A stretch of DNA of 64,000 bases from Ga0077536 sp943370145 (lineage in GTDB: Bacteria; Pseudomonadota; Gammaproteobacteria; Ga0077536): positions 1 through 64,000 of the forward strand of contig CALRPY020000013.1 of assembly GCA_943370145.1 (NCBI GenBank), written 5' to 3'. Each line of letters begins with the position of its first letter. Position 1 is the stretch's first letter. Shown here piece by piece: positions 8,910-17,451 of the stretch. The position numbers were made by a program, and so were the translations under genes. The notes under the pieces are model-generated. The model made no database searches, was not told where the DNA came from, and worked only from the letters and a program-made list of their open reading frames with translations.

Positions 8910-8966
8910 GAACTGAATCTCCTCAAGAATGCCTTCGGCATGTGGTTGGTTAAGGTTACGCCCGGC

Positions 8967-11006
8967 TCAGCCCTGCAGATAGGACGCGATTCGCGTTTCG
9001 ACCGCCTGCGTCGTCAGGCCATAGGCTTCGAACAGGGCGCCCGCGGGCGCGGAGGCGCCGAAGCTGCTCAAACCGATCACATCGCCATCGAGGCCGACGA
9101 AGCGATACCAGTAGTCCGGGGTGCCGGCCTCGATGGCGATGCGGCGGCGGACCGCCGCCGGCAGCACCGCTTCGCGGTACGCGGCATCCTGCGCGAGGAA
9201 GACGTCGCCGCTGGGCATGGACACCACGCGTATACGCCGGCCCTTGCCGTTCAGCGCGGTGGCGGCGGCAACGGCCAGGCTGACCTCGGAACCGGTCGCG
9301 ATGATGATCGCCTCCGGCTGGCCGCCCGGCTCCAGCAGGACGTAGCCGCCGCGCCGGATGTCGGCGAGCTGCTGCGCGTCGCGCGGCTGCGGCGGCACCC
9401 CCTGGCGGGTCAGCAGCAGGCAGCTCGGGCCGGTCGTGCATTCGACCGCCGCGACCCAGGCCGCGGCGGTCTCGGCGCCGTCACAGGGCCGCCACACGGT
9501 GCAGTTCGGGATGACGCGCAGTGAATTCGCATGTTCGACCGGCTGATGGGTCGGGCCGTCCTCGCCGAGGCCGATGGAGTCGTGCGTCAGCACGTAGATG
9601 GAACGCAGCCCCATCAGCGCCGCCATGCGGATGGCGTTACGCGCGTAATCGGAAAACACGAGGAAGGTGCCGCCGTAGGGGATGAAGCCGCCGTGGAGCG
9701 CCAGGCCATTCATCAGCGCGGCCATGCCGAACTCACGCACGCCGTAGTTCACGTAGTTGCCGCTCGCGTCGTCGCGGGTGACGGCGCGGCTGCCTTTCCA
9801 GTGCGTGAGGTTCGATTCGGTGAGGTCGGCGGAGCCGCCGACGAACTCCGGCAGCGCCGGCCCGAGCTTCTCGAGCGTCAGCTGCGAGGATTTGCGCGTT
9901 GCGTTCGCGGCGTCGGTCGCCTGGAGGGCCGCCACGGCATCCGCCGCCACCTGCGGCCACGCGGCCGGCAGCGTGCCCTGCATCCGGCGCGTGAATTCGG
10001 CAGCCAGTTCGGGGTGGGCGGCGGCGTAGGCGTCGAAGCGCCGCTGCCATTCGACTTCGAGTGCCGCGCCCTTGCTGCGCGCGTCCCAGGCCGCGTAGTG
10101 CGCGGACGGCACGCTGAAGGCTTCGTGCACCCAGCCCAGCTGCTCGCGCGCAGCCGTCACTTCGCTGGCGCCGAGCGGCGCGCCGTGCGCGGCGGCCTTG
10201 CCGGCCTTGTTCGGGCTGCCGTAGCCGATCACCGTGCGGCAGCAGATCAGCGACGGGCGGCCGGTGTCGGCGCGGGCCGCCGCGATCGCCTGGGCGACCG
10301 CCGCGGCGTCGTGGCCGTCCACTTTCTCGATCACCTGCCAGCCGTAGGCGCGGAATCGCGCCGCAGTGTCGTCGGTGAACCAGCCCGTGACGTCGCCATC
10401 GATCGAGATGCGGTTGTCGTCATAGAGCACGACGAGCTTGCCGAGGCCGAGCGTGCCGGCGAGTGAACAGGCTTCGTGCGAGATGCCCTCCATCAGGCAG
10501 CCGTCGCCGGCGCAGACGTAGGTGTGATGATCGACGACGACGTGGCCGTCGCGGTTGAACTGCGCGGCCAGCATGCGCTCCGCGAGCGCCATGCCGACGG
10601 CGTTGGCGAGACCCTGGCCCAACGGGCCGGTGGTCGTCTCGACGCCCGGCGCGTGGCCGTATTCGGGGTGACCGGGGGTCTTGGAGCCGAGCTGGCGGAA
10701 GCGTTTCAGCTCGTCGAGCGGAAGATCGTAGCCGGAGAGGTGCAGCAGCGAGTACAGCAGCATCGAGCCGTGGCCGTTCGACAGGACGAAGCGGTCGCGG
10801 TCGGGCCACGCGGGGTTGGCCGGGTTGTGTCGCAGGAACTCGCGCCACAGGACCTCGGCGATGTCGGCCATGCCCATCGGCGCGCCGGGATGGCCGGAAT
10901 TCGCCGCCTGCACGGCGTCCATGCTGAGCGCACGGATCGCATTGGCAAGCTCGCGACGCAATGGGGTGTCGGTGGCACCGGCGCCTGCCGCTGCGGATGT
11001 GGTCAT
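8967..11006 (-). CDS. tkt: Transketolase
   Basis: A 679-residue thiamine-diphosphate enzyme that moves two-carbon ketol units in the pentose phosphate (and Calvin) pathway. The N-terminal NSGHPGAPMGMADIAEVLW, the ThDP/Mg motif GDGCLMEGISHEA, and the pyrimidine-domain segment SIGLGEDGPTHQPVEH are intact, and the length is normal. The ATG at 11006 is chosen for the GAGGAC site about 8 bases upstream; the frame is open further but reads as Arg/Pro-rich noise. It is the first gene of tkt-gap-pgk. With no RuBisCO or phosphoribulokinase in view, a glycolytic and pentose phosphate role is the simplest reading. Confidence 0.97.
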   Translation of the reverse strand: MTTSAAAGAGATDTPLRRELANAIRALSMDAVQAANSGHPGAPMGMADIAEVLWREFLRHNPANPAWPDRDRFVLSNGHGSMLLYSLLHLSGYDLPLDELKRFRQLGSKTPGHPEYGHAPGVETTTGPLGQGLANAVGMALAERMLAAQFNRDGHVVVDHHTYVCAGDGCLMEGISHEACSLAGTLGLGKLVVLYDDNRISIDGDVTGWFTDDTAARFRAYGWQVIEKVDGHDAAAVAQAIAAARADTGRPSLICCRTVIGYGSPNKAGKAAAHGAPLGASEVTAAREQLGWVHEAFSVPSAHYAAWDARSKGAALEVEWQRRFDAYAAAHPELAAEFTRRMQGTLPAAWPQVAADAVAALQATDAANATRKSSQLTLEKLGPALPEFVGGSADLTESNLTHWKGSRAVTRDDASGNYVNYGVREFGMAALMNGLALHGGFIPYGGTFLVFSDYARNAIRMAALMGLRSIYVLTHDSIGLGEDGPTHQPVEHANSLRVIPNCTVWRPCDGAETAAAWVAAVECTTGPSCLLLTRQGVPPQPRDAQQLADIRRGGYVLLEPGGQPEAIIIATGSEVSLAVAAATALNGKGRRIRVVSMPSGDVFLAQDAAYREAVLPAAVRRRIAIEAGTPDYWYRFVGLDGDVIGLSSFGASAPAGALFEAYGLTTQAVETRIASYLQG

Positions 11007-11254
11007 CTGAAAGTCCTCGGCCTGTGGGGGCATTGATTCGGAAGGCCAATCGCCGTGCCAGGGGCCGGAGACGAAGAGGCCGCGCAAGACCCGGGATTCT
11101 AGCGCCTGGGCGCTGGCTGCAAAAGCAAAACGGCGCTTTCCCGGCCGCTTGGCGCGCCCTCGGACCACAGACCCGGGCGCCGGCGGAACGCCCGGCGCGA
11201 CGGCTGTCGCCCGCAGTCGCGGACGGTCGCGGATGGTCGCGGATGGTCGGGCGT
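11007..11254. other. Intergenic region upstream of tkt
   Basis: About 250 bases between the GST stop and the transketolase start. Near 11220-11250 it contains short tandem copies of a GTCGCGGATG-like unit (about two and a half copies), which look like simple repeat expansion. It should contain the tkt-gap-pgk promoter, but I see no clear sigma-70 match. No gene is evident. Confidence 0.4.
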
Positions 11255-11923
11255 TCAGTCCGCCGCGTCCGCGATCTCCGCCTGCGCGATCACCTCGCGC
11301 TCGGCCCGCGCGCCGGCCAGCCATTCCTGCATCGGCGGACTCGCCAGCGCGTGCGCGGCATAGTCGCCGGCCGCTCCCGGGCAGTCGATGCCGTAGGTTG
11401 CGAAGCGGAACACCACCGGTGCGTACATCGCGTCGGCGATGGAATAGGCGCCGAACAGCCACGGCCCCGCCGCGCCATGCCGGTCGCGACATTCGGCCCA
11501 GATTTGCCGTATGCGCGCAATGTCGCGCGCGGCCGCCGCGTCCGGCACCACGCCGCGCCGCCGCGCCCGGCAGTTCAGCGGGAACCCGGCGCGCAGCGCG
11601 GCGAAACCGGCATGCATCTCGTGGCTGATGCTGCGCGCGCGGGCCCGGGCGCGCACGTCCGCCGGCCAGGCCTGCGGGGCGCGCTCGGCGATGGTTTCGC
11701 AGATCGCGAGCGACTCCCAGGCGAGGAGCCCGCCCGCGCCGGCGCCGTCACGCAACACCGGCACCCTCCCGCTGGGTGAGACCGCCGCGAGCGCGGCTTG
11801 CGACGCCGCCTCGAACAGCGGGATGCGGGTCTCGCGGAACGGGATGCCGAGCGCCTTCAGCAGCACCCACGGCCGCAGCGACCACGATGAGTAGTTCTTG
11901 TTGCCGATGACCAGTTCGAGCAT
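11255..11923 (-). CDS. Glutathione S-transferase family protein
   Basis: A 222-residue protein with an N-terminal thioredoxin-like GST domain (MLELVIGNKNYSSWSLRPWVLLKALGIPF) and an all-helical C-terminal domain. The N-terminal Asn-Tyr-Ser-Ser-Trp-Ser segment, with a Ser as likely glutathione-activating residue, and the SPSGRVPVLRDG loop with the cis-Pro are typical of the GST subgroup often named glutathione S-transferase / YfcF-like. The ATG at 11923 is preceded by GGAG; the longer frame adds a basic tail. Its role is probably detoxification or conjugation, with substrate unknown. It ends about 250 bases before the tkt start. Confidence 0.88.
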   Translation of the reverse strand: MLELVIGNKNYSSWSLRPWVLLKALGIPFRETRIPLFEAASQAALAAVSPSGRVPVLRDGAGAGGLLAWESLAICETIAERAPQAWPADVRARARARSISHEMHAGFAALRAGFPLNCRARRRGVVPDAAAARDIARIRQIWAECRDRHGAAGPWLFGAYSIADAMYAPVVFRFATYGIDCPGAAGDYAAHALASPPMQEWLAGARAEREVIAQAEIADAAD

Positions 11924-12290
11924 GGAATTTCTCCGCCGCGACCGTTTCCAATGATGCACCGGAGGCGGCCGGCAGGCTGTCGGTCCCGGTCCGGAGGCGT
12001 GGCCCGGGCTGGGAAACCATCCCGCGCCCGCCTATCCTGCGGCGCCCCGGCGTGACGACCATTGCCTTGGTGGGTGAGCATCCGTCCCCGGGTCGTGTGG
12101 CGAGCACGCGGCGGGATAACTCAGGTACAAGTTGAATATATGGTTACATCTCCTTATCTCTTCGGTATATTTGGCTCCGAGACCTGTCTGAATAGAACAA
12201 CTCCATCACGGGCAGGCGTGCGGCGGAACTGCCCGAGTTTCGCCCGGGGTACGGCCGCTTCCTCACCGGCGGCATGACAGGCAGAGCGAT
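11924..12290. promoter_or_regulatory. Intergenic region with candidate metF promoter
   Basis: About 370 bases without a credible gene. An AT-rich patch at 12130-12175 holds GTTACA (12143-12148) and TATATT (12166-12171) separated by 17 bases, a fair sigma-70 pair for metF. The imperfect dyad AGACCTGTCT follows at about 12181. I looked for an S-adenosylhomocysteine riboswitch, known upstream of methyl-cycle genes in proteobacteria, and did not find its conserved core. Confidence 0.35.
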
Positions 12291-12293
12291 GTG

Positions 12294-13169
12294 ATGACGG
12301 GCAGAACCTTAAGCTTCGAGTTTTTTCCGCCCCGCACGCCGGAAGCGGTGGGCAGGCTGGAACTCACGCGCGCGCGGCTGGCGCGCTTCGATCCCGCTTT
12401 TTTCTCGGTCACCTTCGGGGCCGGCGGCAGCACGCGAGACCTCACCCTCGAAACCGTGCTGGCGGTGCGCGCGGCCACGGGCATCGAATGCGCGCCCCAC
12501 ATTTCCTGCATCGGAACGCCCGCCGCCGAGTTGCGGGAGATCCTCCAGCGTTATCTTGCGCACGACATCAAGCGCGTGGTCGCCCTGCGCGGCGACATGC
12601 CGTCGGGGCTCACCGGTTTCGGCGAGCTGCGCTACGCGAATGAACTGGTCGAGTTCATTCGCCGTGAAACCGGCCGGGACTTCCACATCGAAGTCGCCGC
12701 CTACCCCGAATTCCACCCGCAGGCGCCGACGGCCGCCGCCGATCTCGCGAACTTCAAGCGCAAGGTCGAAGCCGGCGCCGACAGTGCGATCACACAGTAT
12801 TTCTTCAATCCCGACGCCTACTTCCGCTTCGTCGACGATTGCACGAGGATGGGCATCACGATTCCCATCGTGCCGGGCATCATGCCGATCACGAATTTCA
12901 GCCAGCTCGCACGCTTCTCCGACATGTGCGGCGCCGAGATACCACGCTGGCTCGCGAAGCGGCTGCGGGACTTCGGTGACGACCGCGCCGCCATCCGCGA
13001 TTTCGGCATCGACGTCACGACGGCGCTCTGCGCGCGGCTCCTCGAGCGCGGCGCACCGGGCCTGCACTTCTACACGATGAACCAGTTCGAGGCCCTGGAA
13101 GCGGTTTTCCAGCGGCTGGGGCTGAGCCAGGAACATGGCCTCGGGCGCGGCGCTCAAGCACTTGCGTGA
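12294..13169 (+). CDS. metF: Methylenetetrahydrofolate reductase
   Basis: A 291-residue flavoprotein that reduces 5,10-methylene-THF to 5-methyl-THF for methionine synthesis. The N-terminal FEFFPPRTPEAV, the FFSVTFGAGGSTRD loop, and the downstream VVALRGDMPSG and GADSAITQYFFNPDAYFRF segments are family hallmarks, and the length is typical. GTG at 12291 lies directly before the ATG and is an alternative start; no strong ribosome site is seen. The 3' end overlaps the following regulator gene by 35 bases, so the pilus locus begins inside metF. Confidence 0.95.
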   Translation: MTGRTLSFEFFPPRTPEAVGRLELTRARLARFDPAFFSVTFGAGGSTRDLTLETVLAVRAATGIECAPHISCIGTPAAELREILQRYLAHDIKRVVALRGDMPSGLTGFGELRYANELVEFIRRETGRDFHIEVAAYPEFHPQAPTAAADLANFKRKVEAGADSAITQYFFNPDAYFRFVDDCTRMGITIPIVPGIMPITNFSQLARFSDMCGAEIPRWLAKRLRDFGDDRAAIRDFGIDVTTALCARLLERGAPGLHFYTMNQFEALEAVFQRLGLSQEHGLGRGAQALA

Positions 13170-14598
13170 GGGCGCGTCCAGCCGTGACGCCGCGCGGCCG
13201 ACCCTCATCCTGATCGACGACGACCCCTTGATCGTCGACTCCCTGTCCTTCCTGCTCGGCGCCCAGTTCGAGGTTCAGACCGCGAGCTCCCGCGCGCAGG
13301 CGCGCAGCCTCCTGCAGGCCCTGCCCGAGGCGCCGGCGCTCGCACTGGTCGACCTCGGGCTGCCGCCCAAACCGCACGCGCCGGACGAGGGTTTCGCGCT
13401 GATCACCGAACTGCTCGCGTTCAACCGGGCGATGAAAATCCTCGTGCTGTCGGGACAGAACAGCCGGCAGAACATCCAGCACGCGCTCACGCTGGGCGCG
13501 GTCGATTTCCTGCCGAAACCCTGCGACGGCGACCTGATGCTCGCGCGCCTCAAGCACCAATTGATGCTGCTGGACGCCGAGCACGCGAGCGAACTGCCGA
13601 GCAAGGATACGGCCAGTGTCCTCGTCGGCAGCTGCGCGGGCATGGTGACGCTGCGCGCGCTCATCCGGCAGTTCGCGAACTCTCCCTTCCCGGTGCTGGT
13701 CGAGGGCGAGTCCGGGGGCGGCAAGGAACTCGTCGCGCAGTGCCTGCATCGCGAAAGCCGCCGCGCGGCCGCGCCCCTCCTCGCGCTCAACTGCGCGGCA
13801 TTCACGCCGGAACTGCTCGAAGCCCAACTCTTCGGCGCCGCGCGCGGGGCCTACACCGGCGCCGACCGCGCGCGCCCGGGCTTCTTCGAGGACGTCGGCA
13901 ACGGCACCCTGTTCCTCGACGAAGTGGGCGAGATGCCGCTCGAACTGCAGACCAAGTTCCTGCGCGTGCTGGAAAACGGCGAGTACTATCGCGTCGGCGA
14001 AACCCAGGCGCGCCGCGCGGAAGCGCGCATCGTCGCCGCCACCAACCGTGACCTGCGCGATGCCGTGCGCCGCGGCCAGTTCCGCGCGGACCTCTTCCAC
14101 CGGCTGTCGGTGCTGACCGTCAGCGTGCCGCCGCTGCGCAGCCGCGGTGACGACTGGCGCGAACTGCTCGCGCACTTCCAGCGCCAGTACGCGGATACCG
14201 TGAGCCCGTTCAGCCTGAGCCGCGAAGCCGATGCGCTGCTTGGCGCCTACTCGTTCCCGGGCAACGTGCGCGAATTGCGCAACATCGTCATCCGCCTGGG
14301 CACCAAGCATCCCGGCGCCGAGGTCAGCGCGGCGGCGATGGCGCTCGAGCTCGAATCACAGCTCGGCGCACCGGCCTCCGGCATCGACACCGTGGATGCG
14401 GTCGCCGTGCGCGGACGCCTGTTGACCGAAGGCTTTCGCCTCGACGAAGAACTGGCCACGCTCGAGCGGCAGTACGTCACCCTCGCGCTCGAGATGGCCC
14501 ACGGCAACCTGAGTCGCGCCGCGCGCCTGCTCGGCGTCAATCGCACGACCCTCTACAGCAAACTGGCCCGGCTCGGGCTCAATCCGCCGCAGGAGTAG
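13135..14598 (+). CDS. Sigma-54-dependent NtrC-type response regulator
   Basis: A 487-residue transcriptional activator. The receiver domain (about residues 22-145) has the acid pocket DDD at 28-30 and the likely phospho-acceptor Asp73 in LVDLGLP. The AAA+ domain has Walker A GESGGGKE (191-198) and the sigma-54 contact loop GAYTGA (238-243), where the usual Phe of GAFTGA is Tyr. The C-terminus carries a Fis-type helix-turn-helix (LSRAARLLGVNRTTLYSKL). The layout resembles the PEP-CTERM/PrsR and PilR regulators. It opens the MSHA-like locus, and the sigma-54 promoter at 33177 is a likely target. The membrane kinase at 29761 is a candidate partner. Confidence 0.93.
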   Translation: MASGAALKHLREGASSRDAARPTLILIDDDPLIVDSLSFLLGAQFEVQTASSRAQARSLLQALPEAPALALVDLGLPPKPHAPDEGFALITELLAFNRAMKILVLSGQNSRQNIQHALTLGAVDFLPKPCDGDLMLARLKHQLMLLDAEHASELPSKDTASVLVGSCAGMVTLRALIRQFANSPFPVLVEGESGGGKELVAQCLHRESRRAAAPLLALNCAAFTPELLEAQLFGAARGAYTGADRARPGFFEDVGNGTLFLDEVGEMPLELQTKFLRVLENGEYYRVGETQARRAEARIVAATNRDLRDAVRRGQFRADLFHRLSVLTVSVPPLRSRGDDWRELLAHFQRQYADTVSPFSLSREADALLGAYSFPGNVRELRNIVIRLGTKHPGAEVSAAAMALELESQLGAPASGIDTVDAVAVRGRLLTEGFRLDEELATLERQYVTLALEMAHGNLSRAARLLGVNRTTLYSKLARLGLNPPQE

Positions 14599-14601
14599 CC
14601 G

Positions 14602-15732
14602 ATGTACAGCCAGCATTTCGGCCTCGCGAAGACACCGTTCCGCATCACCCCGGACCCGGAAATGTTCTTCCCGGGCGGCAATCGCGGCGCGGTGCTCGAC
14701 GCGCTGGTCTATGCAATCTCGCGCGGTGAGGGGATCGTGAAGGTCGTTGGCGAGGTCGGCAGCGGCAAGACCATGCTGTGTCGCATGCTCGAGCGGGAAC
14801 TGCCCGACCATTGTGAAATCATCTACCTGGCGAATCCGCGCCTGGCCCCGGACGAAATCCTGCACGCAATCGCCGTCGAGCTCGAGCTGCCGGTGCCGGC
14901 CACCGCGACCAAGCTCGAAGCGCTGCGCGCGCTGCACGACTACCTGCTGTCGCGCCACGCGGCGAACCGGCGTGTCGTGATGTTCGTCGAGGAGGCGCAG
15001 GGCACGCCGCTGGCGACGCTCGAGGAAATCCGCCTGCTGTCGAATCTCGAGACCTCGCAGGACAAGCTGCTGCAGATCGTGCTGTTCGGGCAGCCCGAAC
15101 TCGACGCCAAGCTCGCGGTGCACGAAATCCGCCAGCTCAACGAGCGCATCACCTTCCGCTTCGAGCTCGCCCCGTTCAAGACCGCGGAAATCCGCGACTA
15201 CCTGAACACCCGGCTGCGCGCGAGCGGATACCGAGGATCGGACCTGTTCAGTGGCCCGGCCATCCGTGAACTCGCGCGGCACTCGCGTGGCCTGCTGCGC
15301 CGGATCAACATCCTCGCCGACAAGGCGCTGCTCGCCGCGTTCGCGGCGCACGCGCGCAGGGTCACGGCGGGCCACGTCCGCCTCGCCGCGCGCGACAGCG
15401 CCTTCCTCGTCGGCCACGCGTGGCGCCCGGCGCTGATCGCGGCGAGCGTCGCCGCGCTGCTGCTGGCCGGCGTGCTGCTGTCGGTGCGCCTGGTGGCCGA
15501 AGACGGCTTCCAGCTGCTCGGCGTCACGTCCGGCGGGGCGTTGCCGACCCCCAGTTACGAGGATTTCACGACCTTCTCGACCTACCTCGCCGGGCACGAA
15601 CAGACCGCATTGCCGGCCGGGGAGCTGCCGGCCGAAGACCCGCGGGTCGACCTGCTGCGGCTGGACGGGCTCGACGCCGCCCGCGCGCTGGACCCGGTGA
15701 ACGCCGCCGTGCCCGGTGGGGAGGGCCTGTGA
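14602..15732 (+). CDS. mshM: MshM/ExeA-like AAA ATPase
   Basis: A 376-residue cytoplasmic-facing ATPase anchored by one membrane helix near residues 273-293. The N-terminus MYSQHFGLAKTPFRITPDP is the classic ExeA/GspA start. Walker A is GEVGSGKT (50-57); Walker B is VVMFVEEA (125-132), with Glu in place of the usual first Asp. In Aeromonas ExeA and in MSHA systems this ATPase helps place the secretin through the cell wall. It begins 3 bases after the regulator stop and overlaps the secretin gene by GTGA, so translation is coupled. The C-terminal 75 residues after the helix are periplasmic and low in similarity to anything I know. Confidence 0.9.
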   Translation: MYSQHFGLAKTPFRITPDPEMFFPGGNRGAVLDALVYAISRGEGIVKVVGEVGSGKTMLCRMLERELPDHCEIIYLANPRLAPDEILHAIAVELELPVPATATKLEALRALHDYLLSRHAANRRVVMFVEEAQGTPLATLEEIRLLSNLETSQDKLLQIVLFGQPELDAKLAVHEIRQLNERITFRFELAPFKTAEIRDYLNTRLRASGYRGSDLFSGPAIRELARHSRGLLRRINILADKALLAAFAAHARRVTAGHVRLAARDSAFLVGHAWRPALIAASVAALLLAGVLLSVRLVAEDGFQLLGVTSGGALPTPSYEDFTTFSTYLAGHEQTALPAGELPAEDPRVDLLRLDGLDAARALDPVNAAVPGGEGL

Positions 15733-17429
15733 AGCGCCGCTTGCACGGGCCGGGGGCCCGCGAGGCCGGGGCACTGGTCCTGCTGGCGTGCCTGCTCGGC
15801 AGCTGCGCGCAGATGAAACCGGCAGCGCCCGCGCCGTCACCCGGCCACCTGACCCAGGCTTCCGACGCGGCGCAGACGCCGGCCAGCGACATCCCGGACG
15901 TCGTGCCGCGGACGTCCTACGTGCCGCCACCGGCGCCGGCGCCGGATGGCGAGCGCTACACCGTCGTCGTCAGTGACGTGCCGGTGCGCGAACTGCTCTT
16001 CGCGCTGGCGCGTGACGCCGAGATGAATGTCGACATCAAGGGCGACCTGCCCGGCAAGGTCACGCTCAACGCGATAGACCAGACGCTGACGCAGATCCTC
16101 GATCGCGTCGCGCGCCAGGCGAACCTGCGTTACCAGCTCGACGGCGACAACATCCTCGTATCGCTCGATGACCCCTACTTCCGCACCTACGACGTCGGCT
16201 ACGTGAACCTGTCGCGCGACACCGACACCACGGTGAACATCGCCACCCAGGTCGCGACCACCGGGGAAGGCGGGGCGCAGCAGGCGGGCAGCGGTGGTGG
16301 CGGCAGCGGCGGCGGCCGCGGGGCGCAGAACGAGAACAGCTCCGGGACGCGCGTCCACTCCAAGGCCTACAACCGCTTCTGGGAAACGCTGACGACCAAC
16401 GTTGCGTCGATCATCGGCGAGACCGCCGAGTTCGAGGGCGGCAGGCTGCGTTCCGACCGGCTCATCGTGAACCCGGAAGCGGGCATCCTCACCGTCAAGG
16501 CGACCGGCGTCGAGCACGAGATGATCCAGCAGTTCGTCGATCGCGTGCTGACCAATGCGCGCCGGCAGGTGATGGTGGAGGCGACGATCGTCGAGGTCAG
16601 CCTGAACGACCAGTACCAGGCCGGCGTGGACTGGCAGATCCTCCTCAACGAGGGCGAGTCCGGTTTCACGCTGGATTCCGGGGCGATCACGGCGGGCGTC
16701 ATCGACAATACGCTGTCCGCCTTCGTGCTCGGTTACACGGACCCGGACGCCAGCGGGCAGTCGGTCAACGTGACGGTCAACCTGCTCGAACGCTTCGGGC
16801 AGACCAAGGTGCTGTCGAGTCCGCGGCTGATGGTGCTCAACAACCAGACCGCGCTGCTCAAGGTGGTCGAGGAACTCGTCTATTTCACGGTCGAGGTCAC
16901 CAACACGGACTCGACGCTCAACGCGCAGGGCCGCACCTTCGTGGAAAGCGACGTGCACTCGGTGCCGGTGGGCCTGGTGATGGCGGTGACGCCGCAGATT
17001 TCATCGAACCAGGAGGTCACGCTCACGGTGCGGCCGACGATCTCCCAGAAAATCGGCGACGCATCCGATCCCGGCCCGCAACTGGCGGTCCAGTTGAACG
17101 GTGGCGACGCGCCCGATATCGAGAACCTGGTGCCCATCATCCGCACGCGCGAGATGGAGTCCGTGCTGAAACTCGTCAACGGCCAGGTCGGCGTGCTTGG
17201 CGGCCTGATGCAGGACGAAGCCAGGGAAGGCACGCGCGAAGTGCCCGGCATCGCGCGCGTGCCCTTCGTCGGCGACTGGTTCTTCAGCACCGACGAAGTC
17301 GACAATCGCAAGACCGAACTCGTGATCTTCCTGCGACCGGTGATCGTCGAGCAGCCCAGCATAGAGCGGGATCTGCGCGAGTACGGCCAGTTCCTCGGCG
17401 CGACGCCCGCGACCAGCGCGGCGCCCTGA
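15729..17429 (+). CDS. mshL: MSHA-type secretin lipoprotein MshL
   Basis: A 566-residue outer-membrane secretin. The N-terminus has a lipobox LLGSC with Cys26 as the lipidation site. An STN/N0-like domain (RYTVVVSDVPVRELLFALAR, about residues 75-145) precedes a Gly-rich linker near 178-200 and then the secretin beta-domain with VMVEATIVEVSLNDQYQAGV, RLMVLNNQTALLKV and the closing TELVIFLRPVIVE. The GTG start is set by GGAGGG upstream and the GTGA overlap with mshM. It forms the pilus exit channel. The length matches MshL better than PilQ (no AMIN domains). Confidence 0.92.
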   Translation: MKRRLHGPGAREAGALVLLACLLGSCAQMKPAAPAPSPGHLTQASDAAQTPASDIPDVVPRTSYVPPPAPAPDGERYTVVVSDVPVRELLFALARDAEMNVDIKGDLPGKVTLNAIDQTLTQILDRVARQANLRYQLDGDNILVSLDDPYFRTYDVGYVNLSRDTDTTVNIATQVATTGEGGAQQAGSGGGGSGGGRGAQNENSSGTRVHSKAYNRFWETLTTNVASIIGETAEFEGGRLRSDRLIVNPEAGILTVKATGVEHEMIQQFVDRVLTNARRQVMVEATIVEVSLNDQYQAGVDWQILLNEGESGFTLDSGAITAGVIDNTLSAFVLGYTDPDASGQSVNVTVNLLERFGQTKVLSSPRLMVLNNQTALLKVVEELVYFTVEVTNTDSTLNAQGRTFVESDVHSVPVGLVMAVTPQISSNQEVTLTVRPTISQKIGDASDPGPQLAVQLNGGDAPDIENLVPIIRTREMESVLKLVNGQVGVLGGLMQDEAREGTREVPGIARVPFVGDWFFSTDEVDNRKTELVIFLRPVIVEQPSIERDLREYGQFLGATPATSAAP

Positions 17430-17451
17430 ACACGCAGCCCGGACCTCGGCG

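Noticed and set aside
7488..9524. 678-codon plus-strand frame over pgk, gap and tkt
   Set aside because: Fully antisense to three well-conserved enzymes; no ribosome site or recognisable domain.
12062..12277. 71-codon frame upstream of metF
   Set aside because: No ribosome site, no similarity, and it overlaps the AT-rich promoter region; more likely a chance frame.
11924..12290. Possible S-adenosylhomocysteine riboswitch upstream of metF
   Set aside because: The conserved core and stem set of the SAH riboswitch is not seen; only a short AGACCTGTCT dyad is present.
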